From contig JAICEE010000003.1 in NCBI GenBank assembly GCA_025924355.1, positions 1 through 39,098 on the forward strand: a DNA stretch of 39,098 nt, written 5' to 3'. Below, piece after piece: positions 1 to 9,989 of this stretch. This DNA is from Nitrososphaera sp. (GTDB lineage: Archaea; Thermoproteota; Nitrososphaeria; Nitrososphaerales; Nitrososphaeraceae). The stretch's first letter is position 1; every line of letters begins with the position of its first letter. A model generated the notes under the pieces. It was not told the origin of the DNA and did no database searches. It saw only the letters and a list, made by a program, of their open reading frames with translations. The position numbers and the translations under genes are program-made.

Positions 1-859
1 CATCTCGCACAAGCTCATTTATGTTCCAAGTGTTGACAGCATTACCTATCGCATCTATTGAAAGCGACTGCTTGCTTTCACACCAGTCCCAGATCCGCAA
101 AAATTCACGCAAAGAGGCAGCAGGCATGTCAAGAGCATTTTTAAGCATTCCAGATATCGCTGTCTTACCGCAGTAGTCAAGAGTAAACCTCAGTGTCTTA
201 CCTGGCTCAAGCACCTTGACTTGATGATTGATTGAAGAAGGGACACCAGCGCGGCTCCATCCAAGGCCTCCATACTCGTTGTTCAAGTCAAATACGACCA
301 CAAAGGCACCATGCTGCACCAATGTCTTGATAAGCATCTTGGATAGATGTGACTTGCCAGACTCTTTCTTACCTGTGATGACAGTCAGCTTGCCATCCAG
401 ATCTTCTGCGTAAATTTCAAACTCTTCTTCGTGACCAGCTCTGCCAACCGGGATCGGAAATACACCACATCTTCCAAGCAAAGAATTAAGCTCTTTCATT
501 GCAATCCGCCTTATCTTGGACTCAACTCTTGAAGGAAGCCACGTTACATCGCTTGAAAGTTTACCGTCATTGACTGATGCCCTTATTTTGGCGCGAAATA
601 CTCTGGCATCCCTTACAAGCCGGGACAGGCTCCCGATGTTAAGTGGGTCATGTAGGTTCTCCATGCTTGATGCGTTGACCACCTCTTCTTTGACAATGTC
701 TTCAATTAAAGCCTGAGATGAAAGGTACTCTTCATCATACACCTGTACAACCATGCTCCTGTTTCTGTCCTCTATGAGTAAGTAGTCTCCCTTGGCAGCC
801 GAATCTTCCTTCATGGCAAGTAAGAGCAGTTCGTTACCATTCTTTGATAGTATCTTCAT
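1..859 (-). CDS. herA: HerA-like bipolar DNA helicase / DUF87 ATPase (partial, runs off the window's left edge)
   Basis: Manual minus-strand translation from ATG at 859 (MKILSKNGNELLLLAMKEDS...) stays open to base 1. It has a Walker A-like ITGKKESGKSHLSKML and hhhhD-like AFVVVFDLNNEYGG. Its start overlaps the upstream NurA-like stop as ATGA. Confidence 0.85.
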   Translation of the reverse strand, partial: MKILSKNGNELLLLAMKEDSAAKGDYLLIEDRNRSMVVQVYDEEYLSSQALIEDIVKEEVVNASSMENLHDPLNIGSLSRLVRDARVFRAKIRASVNDGKLSSDVTWLPSRVESKIRRIAMKELNSLLGRCGVFPIPVGRAGHEEEFEIYAEDLDGKLTVITGKKESGKSHLSKMLIKTLVQHGAFVVVFDLNNEYGGLGWSRAGVPSSINHQVKVLEPGKTLRFTLDYCGKTAISGMLKNALDMPAASLREFLRIWDWCESKQSLSIDAIGNAVNTWNINELVRD

Positions 860-1905
860 AGTGGTATCGACCCCAAAAGAGTTCTGCGTATATCATCTGC
901 AGCTAGCTCCATCACATCATACTTGTTCAGTATGTGGCTTCTGAGGCATGTCACCTCTGTACTTGTGAACGTAGAAATGTGATGTGCAAGCCTGAGGGTT
1001 TCGGGATAGCCACCTGCCAATACGTCATTTCCAAGCAGCATGCCAAGTGATTGGTTCACATCGCCTACAATGTCTGCTCGCAAAATAGGACTTCTACTGC
1101 CCTTTTCCAGCTTAACCATCAGGTTGCTGCCAATAATGTTCCTGATCAAGCTTCTGATGATATCCTCAACTTCAATGTAGGCCGGTCCTGGCACTTTTGT
1201 TAATGGAGCAGCCGCCCTATCTAACGCCTTGAGCCTAGTGCTCTTGCTAATCCCTACAAGCATGTTCTTTCGGAGAACGCTGCTCTCTGAAATATTGCTT
1301 ATACGACAGTCTCTCTCTTCAAAGATCGACGCTTTGAGTGAGCCGTCAACTAGAATTATTGAATTTGTAAAGTGGCTTGCAATCTCTTTCTGGACGGCTC
1401 TCTCTACGCGTACTCTTATCAGACGCTTCGCCAAGTCATCATCTAAGAGAACCAGCCTTGAGAGCCGCTCTTCCAGTTCTGATTCATGAACTGTCTTTTC
1501 GCTTAGATAGAACAACCCCGGACCTATCTTGAAATGCATGAGAGTGCGCCCAGCATAGGCTGTAGCAAGGCCACACTTAATGCCATAGAGGCTTCCATCT
1601 TCTGTCTCAGCTAGCTTGATGCTACTAGAGTCTATAGCCGCCACAAGTGCATTCTCTTTGATCGGGCAAATAGTAGTTATCGTTGTTGTACTGTAGGGAT
1701 TAGATCTCATGCCCCATCCATCAACTGGCATCATTTTCTTGTCGTCATAGCAAAACACAATTTTCTTCCCTTTTAGCACGTCAAGCTTTGGAGCAAGACA
1801 CTTGCTCACTGATTCCCCTATGTCGAGATCCTTTAGACTCAAGACATTGTCTGAAAGAAGTGTTTTTTGATTGTTCATGTTGCTCAACAATATCTGCGGG
1901 CACAA
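856..1905 (-). CDS. nurA: NurA domain 5'-3' nuclease
   Basis: 349 aa ORF with NurA-type ALVAAIDSSSIKLAETEDG motif and C-terminal region, directly upstream of and overlapping herA. The real start may be the internal MNNQKTLL (~1878). Confidence 0.8.
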   Translation of the reverse strand: MCPQILLSNMNNQKTLLSDNVLSLKDLDIGESVSKCLAPKLDVLKGKKIVFCYDDKKMMPVDGWGMRSNPYSTTTITTICPIKENALVAAIDSSSIKLAETEDGSLYGIKCGLATAYAGRTLMHFKIGPGLFYLSEKTVHESELEERLSRLVLLDDDLAKRLIRVRVERAVQKEIASHFTNSIILVDGSLKASIFEERDCRISNISESSVLRKNMLVGISKSTRLKALDRAAAPLTKVPGPAYIEVEDIIRSLIRNIIGSNLMVKLEKGSRSPILRADIVGDVNQSLGMLLGNDVLAGGYPETLRLAHHISTFTSTEVTCLRSHILNKYDVMELAADDIRRTLLGSIPL

Positions 1906-1987
1906 CTATATTAATATTGCTCAACATGATCAATATGGCCAGCAACAGATTTATCAATAGCAGCCTGAAAGGTATATTTAAGCTAAT

Positions 1988-2488
1988 ATGAGCAGCCCTC
2001 CTGCTGAGGAAGTCAAGATAAGGCTTAAGCACGGTCAATGGGAAATAGAGGTAGTCTGCATTGAAAGTCGGGTTAAGCAGGTAGTTGAAAGCGTGCTCTC
2101 AAGCCTTGATACTACCAAGTTGATAGGGCCAGAAGTGCAGAGTCAGCTCGATGCGTTGAGGCGAGAAATAGACTCCTTAAAGACAAGAACGATCGCTGAA
2201 CTCATGCCGGAGGGGCAGCAGCAACAGCAAAAGGTGACAACCAAGAGTGGTATAACATGCAGGGGCCTATTGGAAAGTCTCTGGTTCGAAGGGCATTTTG
2301 TTAGTGAAAGGTCTCTTGGTGAAGTGCATGAAGAGCTATCAAGAAGAGGCTACAACTACGACAGGACTGCAGTCTCGCATTCGCTTACAGATATGGTGCG
2401 AGAAAACATCTTGACAAGAATCGGAACAATGCGCAATTACCGCTACATACAGAAAAGGCCACCAAATAGCACTACTGCGCAGGACTGA
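1988..2488 (+). CDS. Hypothetical protein with N-terminal beta/alpha module and C-terminal winged-helix-like region
   Basis: 166 aa ORF divergent from nurA. N-terminus IRLKHGQWEIEVVCIESRVKQVVESVL; C-terminus SRRGYNYDRTAVSHSLTDMVRENILTRIG resembles a wHTH. Confidence 0.6.
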   Translation: MSSPPAEEVKIRLKHGQWEIEVVCIESRVKQVVESVLSSLDTTKLIGPEVQSQLDALRREIDSLKTRTIAELMPEGQQQQQKVTTKSGITCRGLLESLWFEGHFVSERSLGEVHEELSRRGYNYDRTAVSHSLTDMVRENILTRIGTMRNYRYIQKRPPNSTTAQD

Positions 2489-2987
2489 TCTTTTTCGCTA
2501 TCGTAGAATTGAGCCAGTGGATACCTGCTGTCGTTATCCTATATTTGCTCGGCTCTTTTTCGTCACGTGCGACGTGGCCGGCCTTAACCATCTCAGATAT
2601 TCTGGAGCTTATGGACTTTGGGTTGAGCGCCGTAGCAGTATGAATATCTGATACCTGCATAGAACTGTCCTGCAGTCTGCCAAGATCCTTTGCAATTCTG
2701 GCAGCTACGAGCTGCAGAGCTACTATATCCTTATCAGACAACTTGACAGCGGTATCTAGGATTACACGAGGACCCTCTGGTGTGATCTTGATGACTTGGG
2801 AATATGTTTCGATGAGCTCTTGTGCTGCATAGTTGAGTTGGATCTTTCTTGCAAGATCCATTGAAGGCACCTGCTTAAACAGAAAGTTCATCACAGAAGC
2901 TGTGACAGTCTCCGCAGAGCCGCTGAACTCAACCTTTACGTCGCCTATGGTTATGGTGGCGTTAACATCATTTTCAGCTTGGCTCAT
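2472..2987 (-). CDS. Hypothetical protein with similar N-terminal module and C-terminal winged-helix-like region
   Basis: ORF 2472..3086, likely true start MSQAEND at 2987. N-terminus ATITIGDVKVEFSGSAETVTASVMNFL; C-terminus SISSRISEMVKAGHVARDEKEPSKYRITTAG is wHTH-like. Convergent, 17 bp overlap with the preceding gene. Confidence 0.65.
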   Translation of the reverse strand: MSQAENDVNATITIGDVKVEFSGSAETVTASVMNFLFKQVPSMDLARKIQLNYAAQELIETYSQVIKITPEGPRVILDTAVKLSDKDIVALQLVAARIAKDLGRLQDSSMQVSDIHTATALNPKSISSRISEMVKAGHVARDEKEPSKYRITTAGIHWLNSTIAKKISPAQ

Positions 2988-3051
2988 TATTGTTTTCGCT
3001 TGTAACACAAATGGCGGCCTATATATTGAATTCGTTAGATTGCATTTGCTA

Positions 3052-3675
3052 TCACTCCCTGTTCTTCCTTCTCCTATAGAGTACATAGGTTACTCCAAGC
3101 AAGCCTCCTGACAGTGCGATGCTTATCACCGTAGCGCTGATATCTCTCTCAATTGCTGTGCACATAAATTCGCCGATAGAGCAGCCAGCAGCAAAGAAGA
3201 CACCATTCCAAGCAGAATGTGTAATCACTGAAAACCAACCCTTGCCGCTGATCCATGTCCTTAGGCTAAAGAAAAGGGATGGAAGCACAAAGAGCAGGTT
3301 GCCAAACGCAAGGCTGTTGACGGAAAGCGTATCCGTATTGAAAAGATGTATCCCGACCCACACAGCTCCAGTGACAAGGACAGAGTAGGCATTTCCAAAT
3401 ATGTAAAATGGGATGCCAAAGAATATCGTCTCTTCTATTGGTCCTGCGGCGAGTACTGACAATAGTGATCTTGGGATGCTTGGCTGCTCATAGTCCGGAA
3501 GAACCTGCTCAATCAGAGGCGAGACTGCAAGAAGCAGAAGAATGCCAATCCCGTGGTAAAACAACAACATCTTTGTGAGGTAGCCTACTGAAGTGCGCCT
3601 GTATTTGGACAGCCATGACCTAGGATGAAAGTCCGCCTTTTCTTCAGTAAATCTCCCTGCCAACGGGCATAGCAT
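3052..3675 (-). CDS. CPBP-family (CAAX/Abi-like) intramembrane metalloprotease
   Basis: 207 aa multi-TM protein with EETIFFGIPFY, VWVGIHLFN and HSAWNGVFFA motifs typical of CPBP proteases. Confidence 0.75.
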   Translation of the reverse strand: MLCPLAGRFTEEKADFHPRSWLSKYRRTSVGYLTKMLLFYHGIGILLLLAVSPLIEQVLPDYEQPSIPRSLLSVLAAGPIEETIFFGIPFYIFGNAYSVLVTGAVWVGIHLFNTDTLSVNSLAFGNLLFVLPSLFFSLRTWISGKGWFSVITHSAWNGVFFAAGCSIGEFMCTAIERDISATVISIALSGGLLGVTYVLYRRRKNRE

Positions 3676-3747
3676 GACTGTTACATTAAAGAAGCTTCTG
3701 GCTGACTGGCTACATCCAATCTTCCCATGCTGATGTAGACAGTTGGA

Positions 3748-4020
3748 TCAGCCTGCTTGCAGGTGATGAAAGGCAAGCGATTTTTGCCCATGGGCAAGAC
3801 AATCAACGAACAGCTTGAGCGGGCTTGTCGCATATTCCCAAGTCATCATGTCCTTATCGCAGAGCCTGATAATCCTCTCAACATTTTCGCAATACATCTT
3901 TGAAACGAAATCTAGTATGTTTTTAATCTCCTCTGATACGACTGACTAGTCAGGGAGCTGCTTTTCTCTGCTTGCAGAATTGATAGAAAGGGATTCAATG
4001 TAAATTCCCTCGTAGACTTG
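3748..4020 (-). pseudogene. Interrupted small ORF downstream of gatE
   Basis: Minus frame reads QVYEGIYIESLSINSASREKQLPD[TAG]SVVSEEIKNILDFVSKMYCENVERIIRLCDKDMMTWEYATSPLKLFVDCLAHGQKSLAFHHLQAG*. It looks protein-like on both sides of the TAG; no standard start codon was found upstream of the TAG in this frame. Confidence 0.4.
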
Positions 4021-4035
4021 GATTTGTACATTTTA

Positions 4036-5997
4036 TTACTTGTTGACCATCTTGCTCATCTTATCCTTCAGCATTGCATTTACCTTTTGACCATTGGCCC
4101 TGCCCCTGTATTCTGCCATTGCCCTTCCCATGAGTGTGCTCAACGCATTCGCGCCTTTTTCTTTGATTATTGCCATGTTGTTGCTTATTATCCTATCAAG
4201 TCCTTTGCTCAGCTCTTCGTCACTTATTGAAAACGCCCCTACAGCCCCAATGGCTGCGTCAACGATCTTTGCCACCATATCTTCCTTTGCATTTATCTGT
4301 TCATTGACACTCTTCACTATGGTCGGCTCATTTTTCATCAGCTTTTCAAATATCAAGACAACTGATTCTTTTGTTATGGAGCCTCTGTCAAGCCTTGTAA
4401 AAATATCTTTTATCACATGATCTGTCAAGACGGAAGCATCTAATCCCTGCCTTTGCAAGCTTGTGAGATCTTCTGTCAACTTAGACGCGATAAATGTAGG
4501 TTGTACCTCTGTCTTGCTTGCAATCTCCTCAAACACGTTAAGGTATTCAGAGTCAAAGATCTGACTTGCCAGCTTCTTGTTGAGATTGTATTTATTTGCA
4601 AGTGAGTCCACAATCTCATCCCACTGTCTTGGGGCCTTATCTGCAAGCGACACAAGCATCGAGTCAGTGATCGCAATCGGCAGTATGTCTGTCTCGGGGT
4701 ACATCCTTGCTACACCAGGCCTCGGCCTTAAGAATACCGTGTTGCCCTCGGGGGTTGCTGCGCGGGTTTCAGCAGGAACACCATCGACTGCAGCCTTAAG
4801 CCGCCGAATTATTGAGTCAGAGGCGAACCTGACTTTCTCAGTTGGACCTCCTAAGATAACGAAAGCGTCGTTGTCATTCATTTGTAGTCTTTGCTTGACT
4901 GCTGCAACTTCTTCCTCCGTTATTCCATAACTTGGAAGCTCATCAGAATGGAATACCCCATCTATATCATAAAACTTGACTAGCTTGCCGAGCTCTCTTC
5001 CAAGTCTGATGTCATTGTAGGGCTCAAAGCCGATCATGCCTGCAAACCCTGGCACCTTTATCGCTATGATCACCCCTCCGCCTTCAAGAATCTTTTTGAC
5101 AATTCTTGAAGACGGCTTGTTGCCAAGAATGTCAGTGACATCTTCAATTCTGTCGCCTACTTTTTTGATGTCAACATTCTTTTCTTTCAATTTCTGCGCG
5201 ATTACTATTAAGCCGTATTGCCTTTGCATCTCATGCTCGATTACTTTTACTAACTGATCGAGCTGCTGCACACCCTTGACCTCAACCACGGCACCATTCT
5301 GTATCGAGATGTTGATGTCTTGTCTGATGCTGCCAAGCCCACGTGCAACCCGCTTGCTTGCTCGAAGGAGCCTGCCCAACGTGAGGGCAACCTGCATGAT
5401 TTCGCTAGGCCTGCCCGTCACCGGTTCAAGCGCAATTTCCACAAGTGGCACGCCCAGTCTATCAAGGCCGAACTTGCGAGCTCCCTCTTCATCGCCTATT
5501 AATTTAGCTGCGTCTTCTTCAAGACAGATGCTTTGAACTCCAATTCGCTTGCCTGCAATATCGAGATAGCCGCCAGATGCAACAAGCATCGTACGCTGAA
5601 AACCAGTAGTATTTGAGCCATCTATCACTATCTTACGCATGACATGAATCTCATGCATAATCTTAGAGTGGAGTGCAAGTGAAAATATCAACGCAGTTTC
5701 AAGTGCCTCTTTGGTGACATCATGTGGAGGTTCCTCATCCGCCTCTACAAGGCAGCTAGAACCAAAAGCCGCCTGATACTCAACAGTGTGCATCTTCGAA
5801 AACTCAAACATTGCGGCTGGGTCATATGCGCCAAGCTCGCTTTGAGTTGGCCGCAGCTTGCGTACAAATAAACTATCATATTCTTTTGCTTCTTCGCAGC
5901 TGCAGTTGCAGAACAGCTTGCTCTTTGTGGCTAGCTGCTGATGTATTTCAAAGCCTACCTTGAGGTTCAAAGATACTGGCTCTAGGGTAAATTCCAC
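4036..5997 (-). CDS. gatE: Glu-tRNA(Gln) amidotransferase subunit E
   Basis: 653 aa; LKVGFEIHQQLATKSKLFCNCSC, VEIALEPVTGRPSEIMQVA, FLRPRPGVARMYPETDILPI; GatB/GatE family signatures. Confidence 0.95.
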   Translation of the reverse strand: MEFTLEPVSLNLKVGFEIHQQLATKSKLFCNCSCEEAKEYDSLFVRKLRPTQSELGAYDPAAMFEFSKMHTVEYQAAFGSSCLVEADEEPPHDVTKEALETALIFSLALHSKIMHEIHVMRKIVIDGSNTTGFQRTMLVASGGYLDIAGKRIGVQSICLEEDAAKLIGDEEGARKFGLDRLGVPLVEIALEPVTGRPSEIMQVALTLGRLLRASKRVARGLGSIRQDINISIQNGAVVEVKGVQQLDQLVKVIEHEMQRQYGLIVIAQKLKEKNVDIKKVGDRIEDVTDILGNKPSSRIVKKILEGGGVIIAIKVPGFAGMIGFEPYNDIRLGRELGKLVKFYDIDGVFHSDELPSYGITEEEVAAVKQRLQMNDNDAFVILGGPTEKVRFASDSIIRRLKAAVDGVPAETRAATPEGNTVFLRPRPGVARMYPETDILPIAITDSMLVSLADKAPRQWDEIVDSLANKYNLNKKLASQIFDSEYLNVFEEIASKTEVQPTFIASKLTEDLTSLQRQGLDASVLTDHVIKDIFTRLDRGSITKESVVLIFEKLMKNEPTIVKSVNEQINAKEDMVAKIVDAAIGAVGAFSISDEELSKGLDRIISNNMAIIKEKGANALSTLMGRAMAEYRGRANGQKVNAMLKDKMSKMVNK

Positions 5998-6075
5998 TGG
6001 CTAGAAATTCTCCTAACTCACGTATTAAGCCTTGCCAGTTCTGTTAAGTGCTTCTTGTGAAAGCTTAACTTGCTA

Positions 6076-6399
6076 TCATCCTTTTAGGATTAGTGGTTTA
6101 GCGCTACCGCATTTCAGTACCGTCGCTTTACCTGCGACCTTTTGACTAGAATCTGAATCTGTCCTGACAAGGACAAATCCTACCACAGCCTGAGAATAGT
6201 TCCAATAGTTCCATGATATGATGCTGAGTATGTGTTTTTGTGTAACTTCAGAGGGAATTATTACGTACCATTCCATGAAAATATCCGTCCTCTGATCTGT
6301 ACGGATGAAGTTGCTTTTTGCATAGATCTGTTTTGCATCTCACGAAAGCCACCAGTCTCTTAGTTGTTGCACTTCTTTGCGGCTTTGTTCGGCATACAA
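6076..6399 (-). pseudogene. Interrupted hypothetical ORF between gatD and gatE
   Basis: Frame LYAEQSRKEVQQLRDWWLS[TGA]DAKQIYAKSNFIRTDQRTDIFMEWYVIIPSEVTQKHILSIISWNYWNYSQAVVGFVLVRTDSDSSQKVAGKATVLKCGSAKPLILKG*. One in-frame TGA (6340-6342); the ORF track only shows the 66 aa downstream part. Confidence 0.45.
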
Positions 6400-6438
6400 T
6401 GGAATAGTTGCTTTGCTGAATCCCTATATGTATATTTA

Positions 6439-7779
6439 TTATGATATCGGGATTATGGGTGAAATTTCATTTGCGAGGTTTTCTTGCATTATTTTTTTGG
6501 CTGCTTCGACATCCTCGCTGTTTGCCAGCGCCCACATTGCTTTGACTGTAGCTGTCTCCGATATCATATCGGATAGCGGTATCACCCCGATATCGAGTAA
6601 GTCTCTGCCAGTGTCATAGACTGTCATCCTTACGCGCCCCCAGATACACTGTGATGTCATGCATACCATGATGCCTGCATCAACGGCTTTTTTGAGAGCG
6701 AGAAAGCATGCCTTGCCTACGTGACCTAGCCCTGTTCCTTCAAGAACTATGGCCCTATAGCCTACATTAACCGCATGTTCGATGAGCGTAGGGTCAAAGC
6801 CAGGATAGTATTTTAGCAATATGACTCTATCCTCAAATTTTGTGTTTACTTCAAAAGAGTTGTCGCTGGATCTTTGCAGCAGCCGATTCGGGTGTTTCTG
6901 CTGCATTTCTATTTTGTTGTTTCTTACAAACGCTACAGGAGTTATGTCAATCGATTCAAAAGCATCACGTCTGCTTGTGTGATTCTTTCTCACTCTTGTC
7001 CCGACATGGAATGCAATAGTGTCGTCTGAAGTGCCAGCATGCATAGCAACAAAGACGCCGGCGTATTTTGACTCTGTTGCAAATATCGTCGCACCAAGCA
7101 AATTCAATGCAGCGTCAGAAGAAGGCCTATCAGATGACCGCTGCGCACCTACAAGCACTACTGGAACAGGCAACTTCTGCAGTGCAAAACTTAGGGCAGC
7201 TGCAGTATAATGCATAGTATCAGTTCCATGAGACACCACTATACCCATATACCTGTCTGTCTTGATTTTTTCTGCGACCTTTTCTGCTATCATTGTCCAG
7301 TGCTTTGGCCTTAGGTTCTCGCTGTACTCACTTAGCAATATCTCGGGGTCAATTAATGCATGGTTGGTAAGCTCAGGCACCGATGCATACAATTCATTAG
7401 CGGAAAGTGCTGCATGCACACCGCCGGTGCGGTAATCTATCTTACTTGCTATAGTCCCGCCAGTGCTTATCAAGGCAACTTTTGGCAAACTTTGATTACC
7501 AGTAACCGCCGGAGTTCTGACAGAGGCAACAGCTTGGTGCTTGTCTGACAACTTTGTTATCGATTTTATTTTTCCGACATGTATGCCCGTATTATATCCG
7601 CTTTTTAATTTAATGACAATGTATTCTTCACTAGCAGATTCATAGCGTGGCATCAATAGGCCAGTTATCTCGTCATCCTCGATAGTAATCTTGATGCTGT
7701 CCCCAACTGAAATGCCGTGCTTTGATAATAGCTTGAGGCCTGTTTCTCTATATCTGCCATTCATGTCATCCTTTGTCAA
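6439..7779 (-). CDS. gatD: Glu-tRNA(Gln) amidotransferase subunit D
   Basis: 446 aa; asparaginase-type PKVALISTGGTIASKIDYRTGGV and VVSHGTDTMHYTAAAL motifs with GatD N-terminal domain; near gatE. Confidence 0.95.
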   Translation of the reverse strand: MTKDDMNGRYRETGLKLLSKHGISVGDSIKITIEDDEITGLLMPRYESASEEYIVIKLKSGYNTGIHVGKIKSITKLSDKHQAVASVRTPAVTGNQSLPKVALISTGGTIASKIDYRTGGVHAALSANELYASVPELTNHALIDPEILLSEYSENLRPKHWTMIAEKVAEKIKTDRYMGIVVSHGTDTMHYTAAALSFALQKLPVPVVLVGAQRSSDRPSSDAALNLLGATIFATESKYAGVFVAMHAGTSDDTIAFHVGTRVRKNHTSRRDAFESIDITPVAFVRNNKIEMQQKHPNRLLQRSSDNSFEVNTKFEDRVILLKYYPGFDPTLIEHAVNVGYRAIVLEGTGLGHVGKACFLALKKAVDAGIMVCMTSQCIWGRVRMTVYDTGRDLLDIGVIPLSDMISETATVKAMWALANSEDVEAAKKIMQENLANEISPIIPIS

Positions 7780-7820
7780 TGCTTTTAAAGCTGATTACTA
7801 AATATATTAACAAATCTTTC

Positions 7821-8426
7821 TTAACTAAAGAGTGTCCGGGCTCCATCCACTATGAATTGGACAGCAATAGCGGCAATAAGCACTGCAAAAACTCTAGTAA
7901 CAATGATTGAGCCTCGCCTTCCAATCACTCTATAAATCCTATCGATGTATCTAAACACGACGTAGGTAATACCTATGACTATCAGGATTGATAAAGCAGT
8001 CACGATCAGACCTGCCGTCTGGAATGAGATTATCACAGCTGTTATGGCGCCAGGGCCTGCAAGCAGCGGAAATGCCAACGGGACAACACCTGATTCACCC
8101 TGCGTCCCTGCGCCAGCAAACCTCCACTCGCCGTGTGTAAGAAGCTCAATCGATACAATGAAAAGCAGGATGCCGCCAGCAACCATGAAGCTGGAGATGG
8201 TGATGCTAAAGATGGATAGTATTTGCGTGCCGGCCACTGCAAAAACAAAGAGCAATCCAGCTGCAGTTATGATCGCAGTCTTGGTGACAGACGCCCTCTC
8301 TGTCCTTTCCATCTTTTGTGTAAGTGCAATAAACACTGGCACACTTCCAACAGGATCAATGACTACAAAGAGTGCAATTGTCGATCTGATTAGATCTGTA
8401 AGAAAAGCGGAAGAAACGTGATCCAC
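7821..8426 (-). CDS. MarC family integral membrane protein
   Basis: 201 aa, six-TM pattern, ALFVVIDPVGSVPVFIALT and FPLLAGPGAITAVI typical of MarC. Confidence 0.85.
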   Translation of the reverse strand: MDHVSSAFLTDLIRSTIALFVVIDPVGSVPVFIALTQKMERTERASVTKTAIITAAGLLFVFAVAGTQILSIFSITISSFMVAGGILLFIVSIELLTHGEWRFAGAGTQGESGVVPLAFPLLAGPGAITAVIISFQTAGLIVTALSILIVIGITYVVFRYIDRIYRVIGRRGSIIVTRVFAVLIAAIAVQFIVDGARTLFS

Positions 8427-8456
8427 GTTGTGTATTGGCCGCGATGCATATTATTA

Positions 8457-8864
8457 TTAGCTGTGCTCAGTTATCGCGATGTTCCTTGATTCTAGTATCT
8501 TCAGGATCGCCTTTTCGATGTCTTGCTCGGTGATGTGGCCAAAGTCCCAAGCATCGATGAAATTGAGAAAGTCGCTTTCCAGCATCTTTGCTGTATCCTG
8601 AAACTCTGCCATCCTATCTAGTGTATCTGGCGACCTATAGCCTTTGGCCACCATGATTGGACAGCGATGGTCTTTCTCAATTGGGATATACCAAGCATTC
8701 TTGGCAAACCGGTAGTGACCATCAGATATCATAGTATACATGCGCATAAGTTCCTCATTTGTTAGCTTCTGCAGGTCTATATACCACGGTTCGTTAACAA
8801 AGCTTGAAGCTGGCCATCCTTCTTCCTTGCTACTATTCTTACTGCCAAACAACATCGGTGACAT
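8457..8864 (-). CDS. Conserved hypothetical protein
   Basis: 135 aa ORF with coding-like composition; no recognised family. Confidence 0.6.
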   Translation of the reverse strand: MSPMLFGSKNSSKEEGWPASSFVNEPWYIDLQKLTNEELMRMYTMISDGHYRFAKNAWYIPIEKDHRCPIMVAKGYRSPDTLDRMAEFQDTAKMLESDFLNFIDAWDFGHITEQDIEKAILKILESRNIAITEHS

Positions 8865-8901
8865 TCTATGGTCGATCAGCTAGAAATATATTATTTTCTA
8901 C

Positions 8902-9444
8902 TTAGATGATATGGCCTGGCATATGTCCTCGGTAGATTGCTCTGACCCGTCCAACACCATTTATTTCCTTTATCACTTTTGAGACAGGTTTGGGGACGAG
9001 ATCTTCCCAATTTTCTTCCGCAGCCATCCTCTTCCTTATCTCAGTAGCCCTCATCTCTTCGCGCCTGTAAAGAGGCGCTTCAATTGCCTTAACGCCTTGC
9101 TCGTGAAATAGCATGAGCGTAAATAGGTCGTTTGCAAAGACGACATCATATTTTGGTACAAGCATGTCCACTTGATGGGTCCAAAGTGAATGCACGTCAA
9201 TATCGGGAACAGGGATTATCAGTATGCGCCTTACATCCGCTTCGCCATCAGCATCAAGCGACTCTTTTATCATCCTAATCCTCTCGCCTGCAGTGAATGG
9301 ATTTCTGGGTTCATGGCTCTTTTGCGCGCTTCCAACTACTATTACCAGTTGGTCGACCCTGCCTAATGCAAATTTAACAGTGGCGAGGTGCCCCTTATGG
9401 AAGGGCTGGAACCTGCCAATGAAAAGCCCATTAGTAGTCAACAC
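8902..9444 (-). CDS. nadM: Nicotinamide-nucleotide adenylyltransferase
   Basis: GLFIGRFQPFHKGHLATVKFAL and GSAQKSHEPRNPFTAGERIRMI, archaeal NMNAT signatures. Confidence 0.93.
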   Translation of the reverse strand: MLTTNGLFIGRFQPFHKGHLATVKFALGRVDQLVIVVGSAQKSHEPRNPFTAGERIRMIKESLDADGEADVRRILIIPVPDIDVHSLWTHQVDMLVPKYDVVFANDLFTLMLFHEQGVKAIEAPLYRREEMRATEIRKRMAAEENWEDLVPKPVSKVIKEINGVGRVRAIYRGHMPGHII

Positions 9445-9989
9445 CGATATGCTAGAGTGGGCACTATTTTAAACATATTTTAAGAAAGTCCCATGGCCAC
9501 TTCAAAAGATGTGTAGTGATTATAATTCCTTTGATACAATGATCTTTTACCGTATTTTGTATCCGTTGCTCAAACTTAGTAGAGGTCTGATCATAGGACT
9601 AATAATGGTAAGATTTCCTTTGCATGTCCGGCCGAGATTGCACTATATAGGGTTGGCGTCTTTGTACAGTTAAACGCGTTGTTGTCAGTCAGTGTATTTG
9701 CTGTTAGATGATAGAAATGTCATGATCACAATGGATATGATCAATATTCACCGAAAAAGAAGACACATTGATTTACGATTTAGTCCACTGTATCTCTCTG
9801 TTCATGTACAGTTTGATCTTCCTATCCATATGTAAAACTGAATTTCTAATTGCATAAGAAATAAGCTTATCAGGATAATAAACCTAATAACTTCGTTATA
9901 CCCGAAAATTCGGAATGCTTATTTTTATATTAAAAAACAAAGACAATCTAGACAAGTATTAAGACTAATAGCCTCCATTTGTATATACC

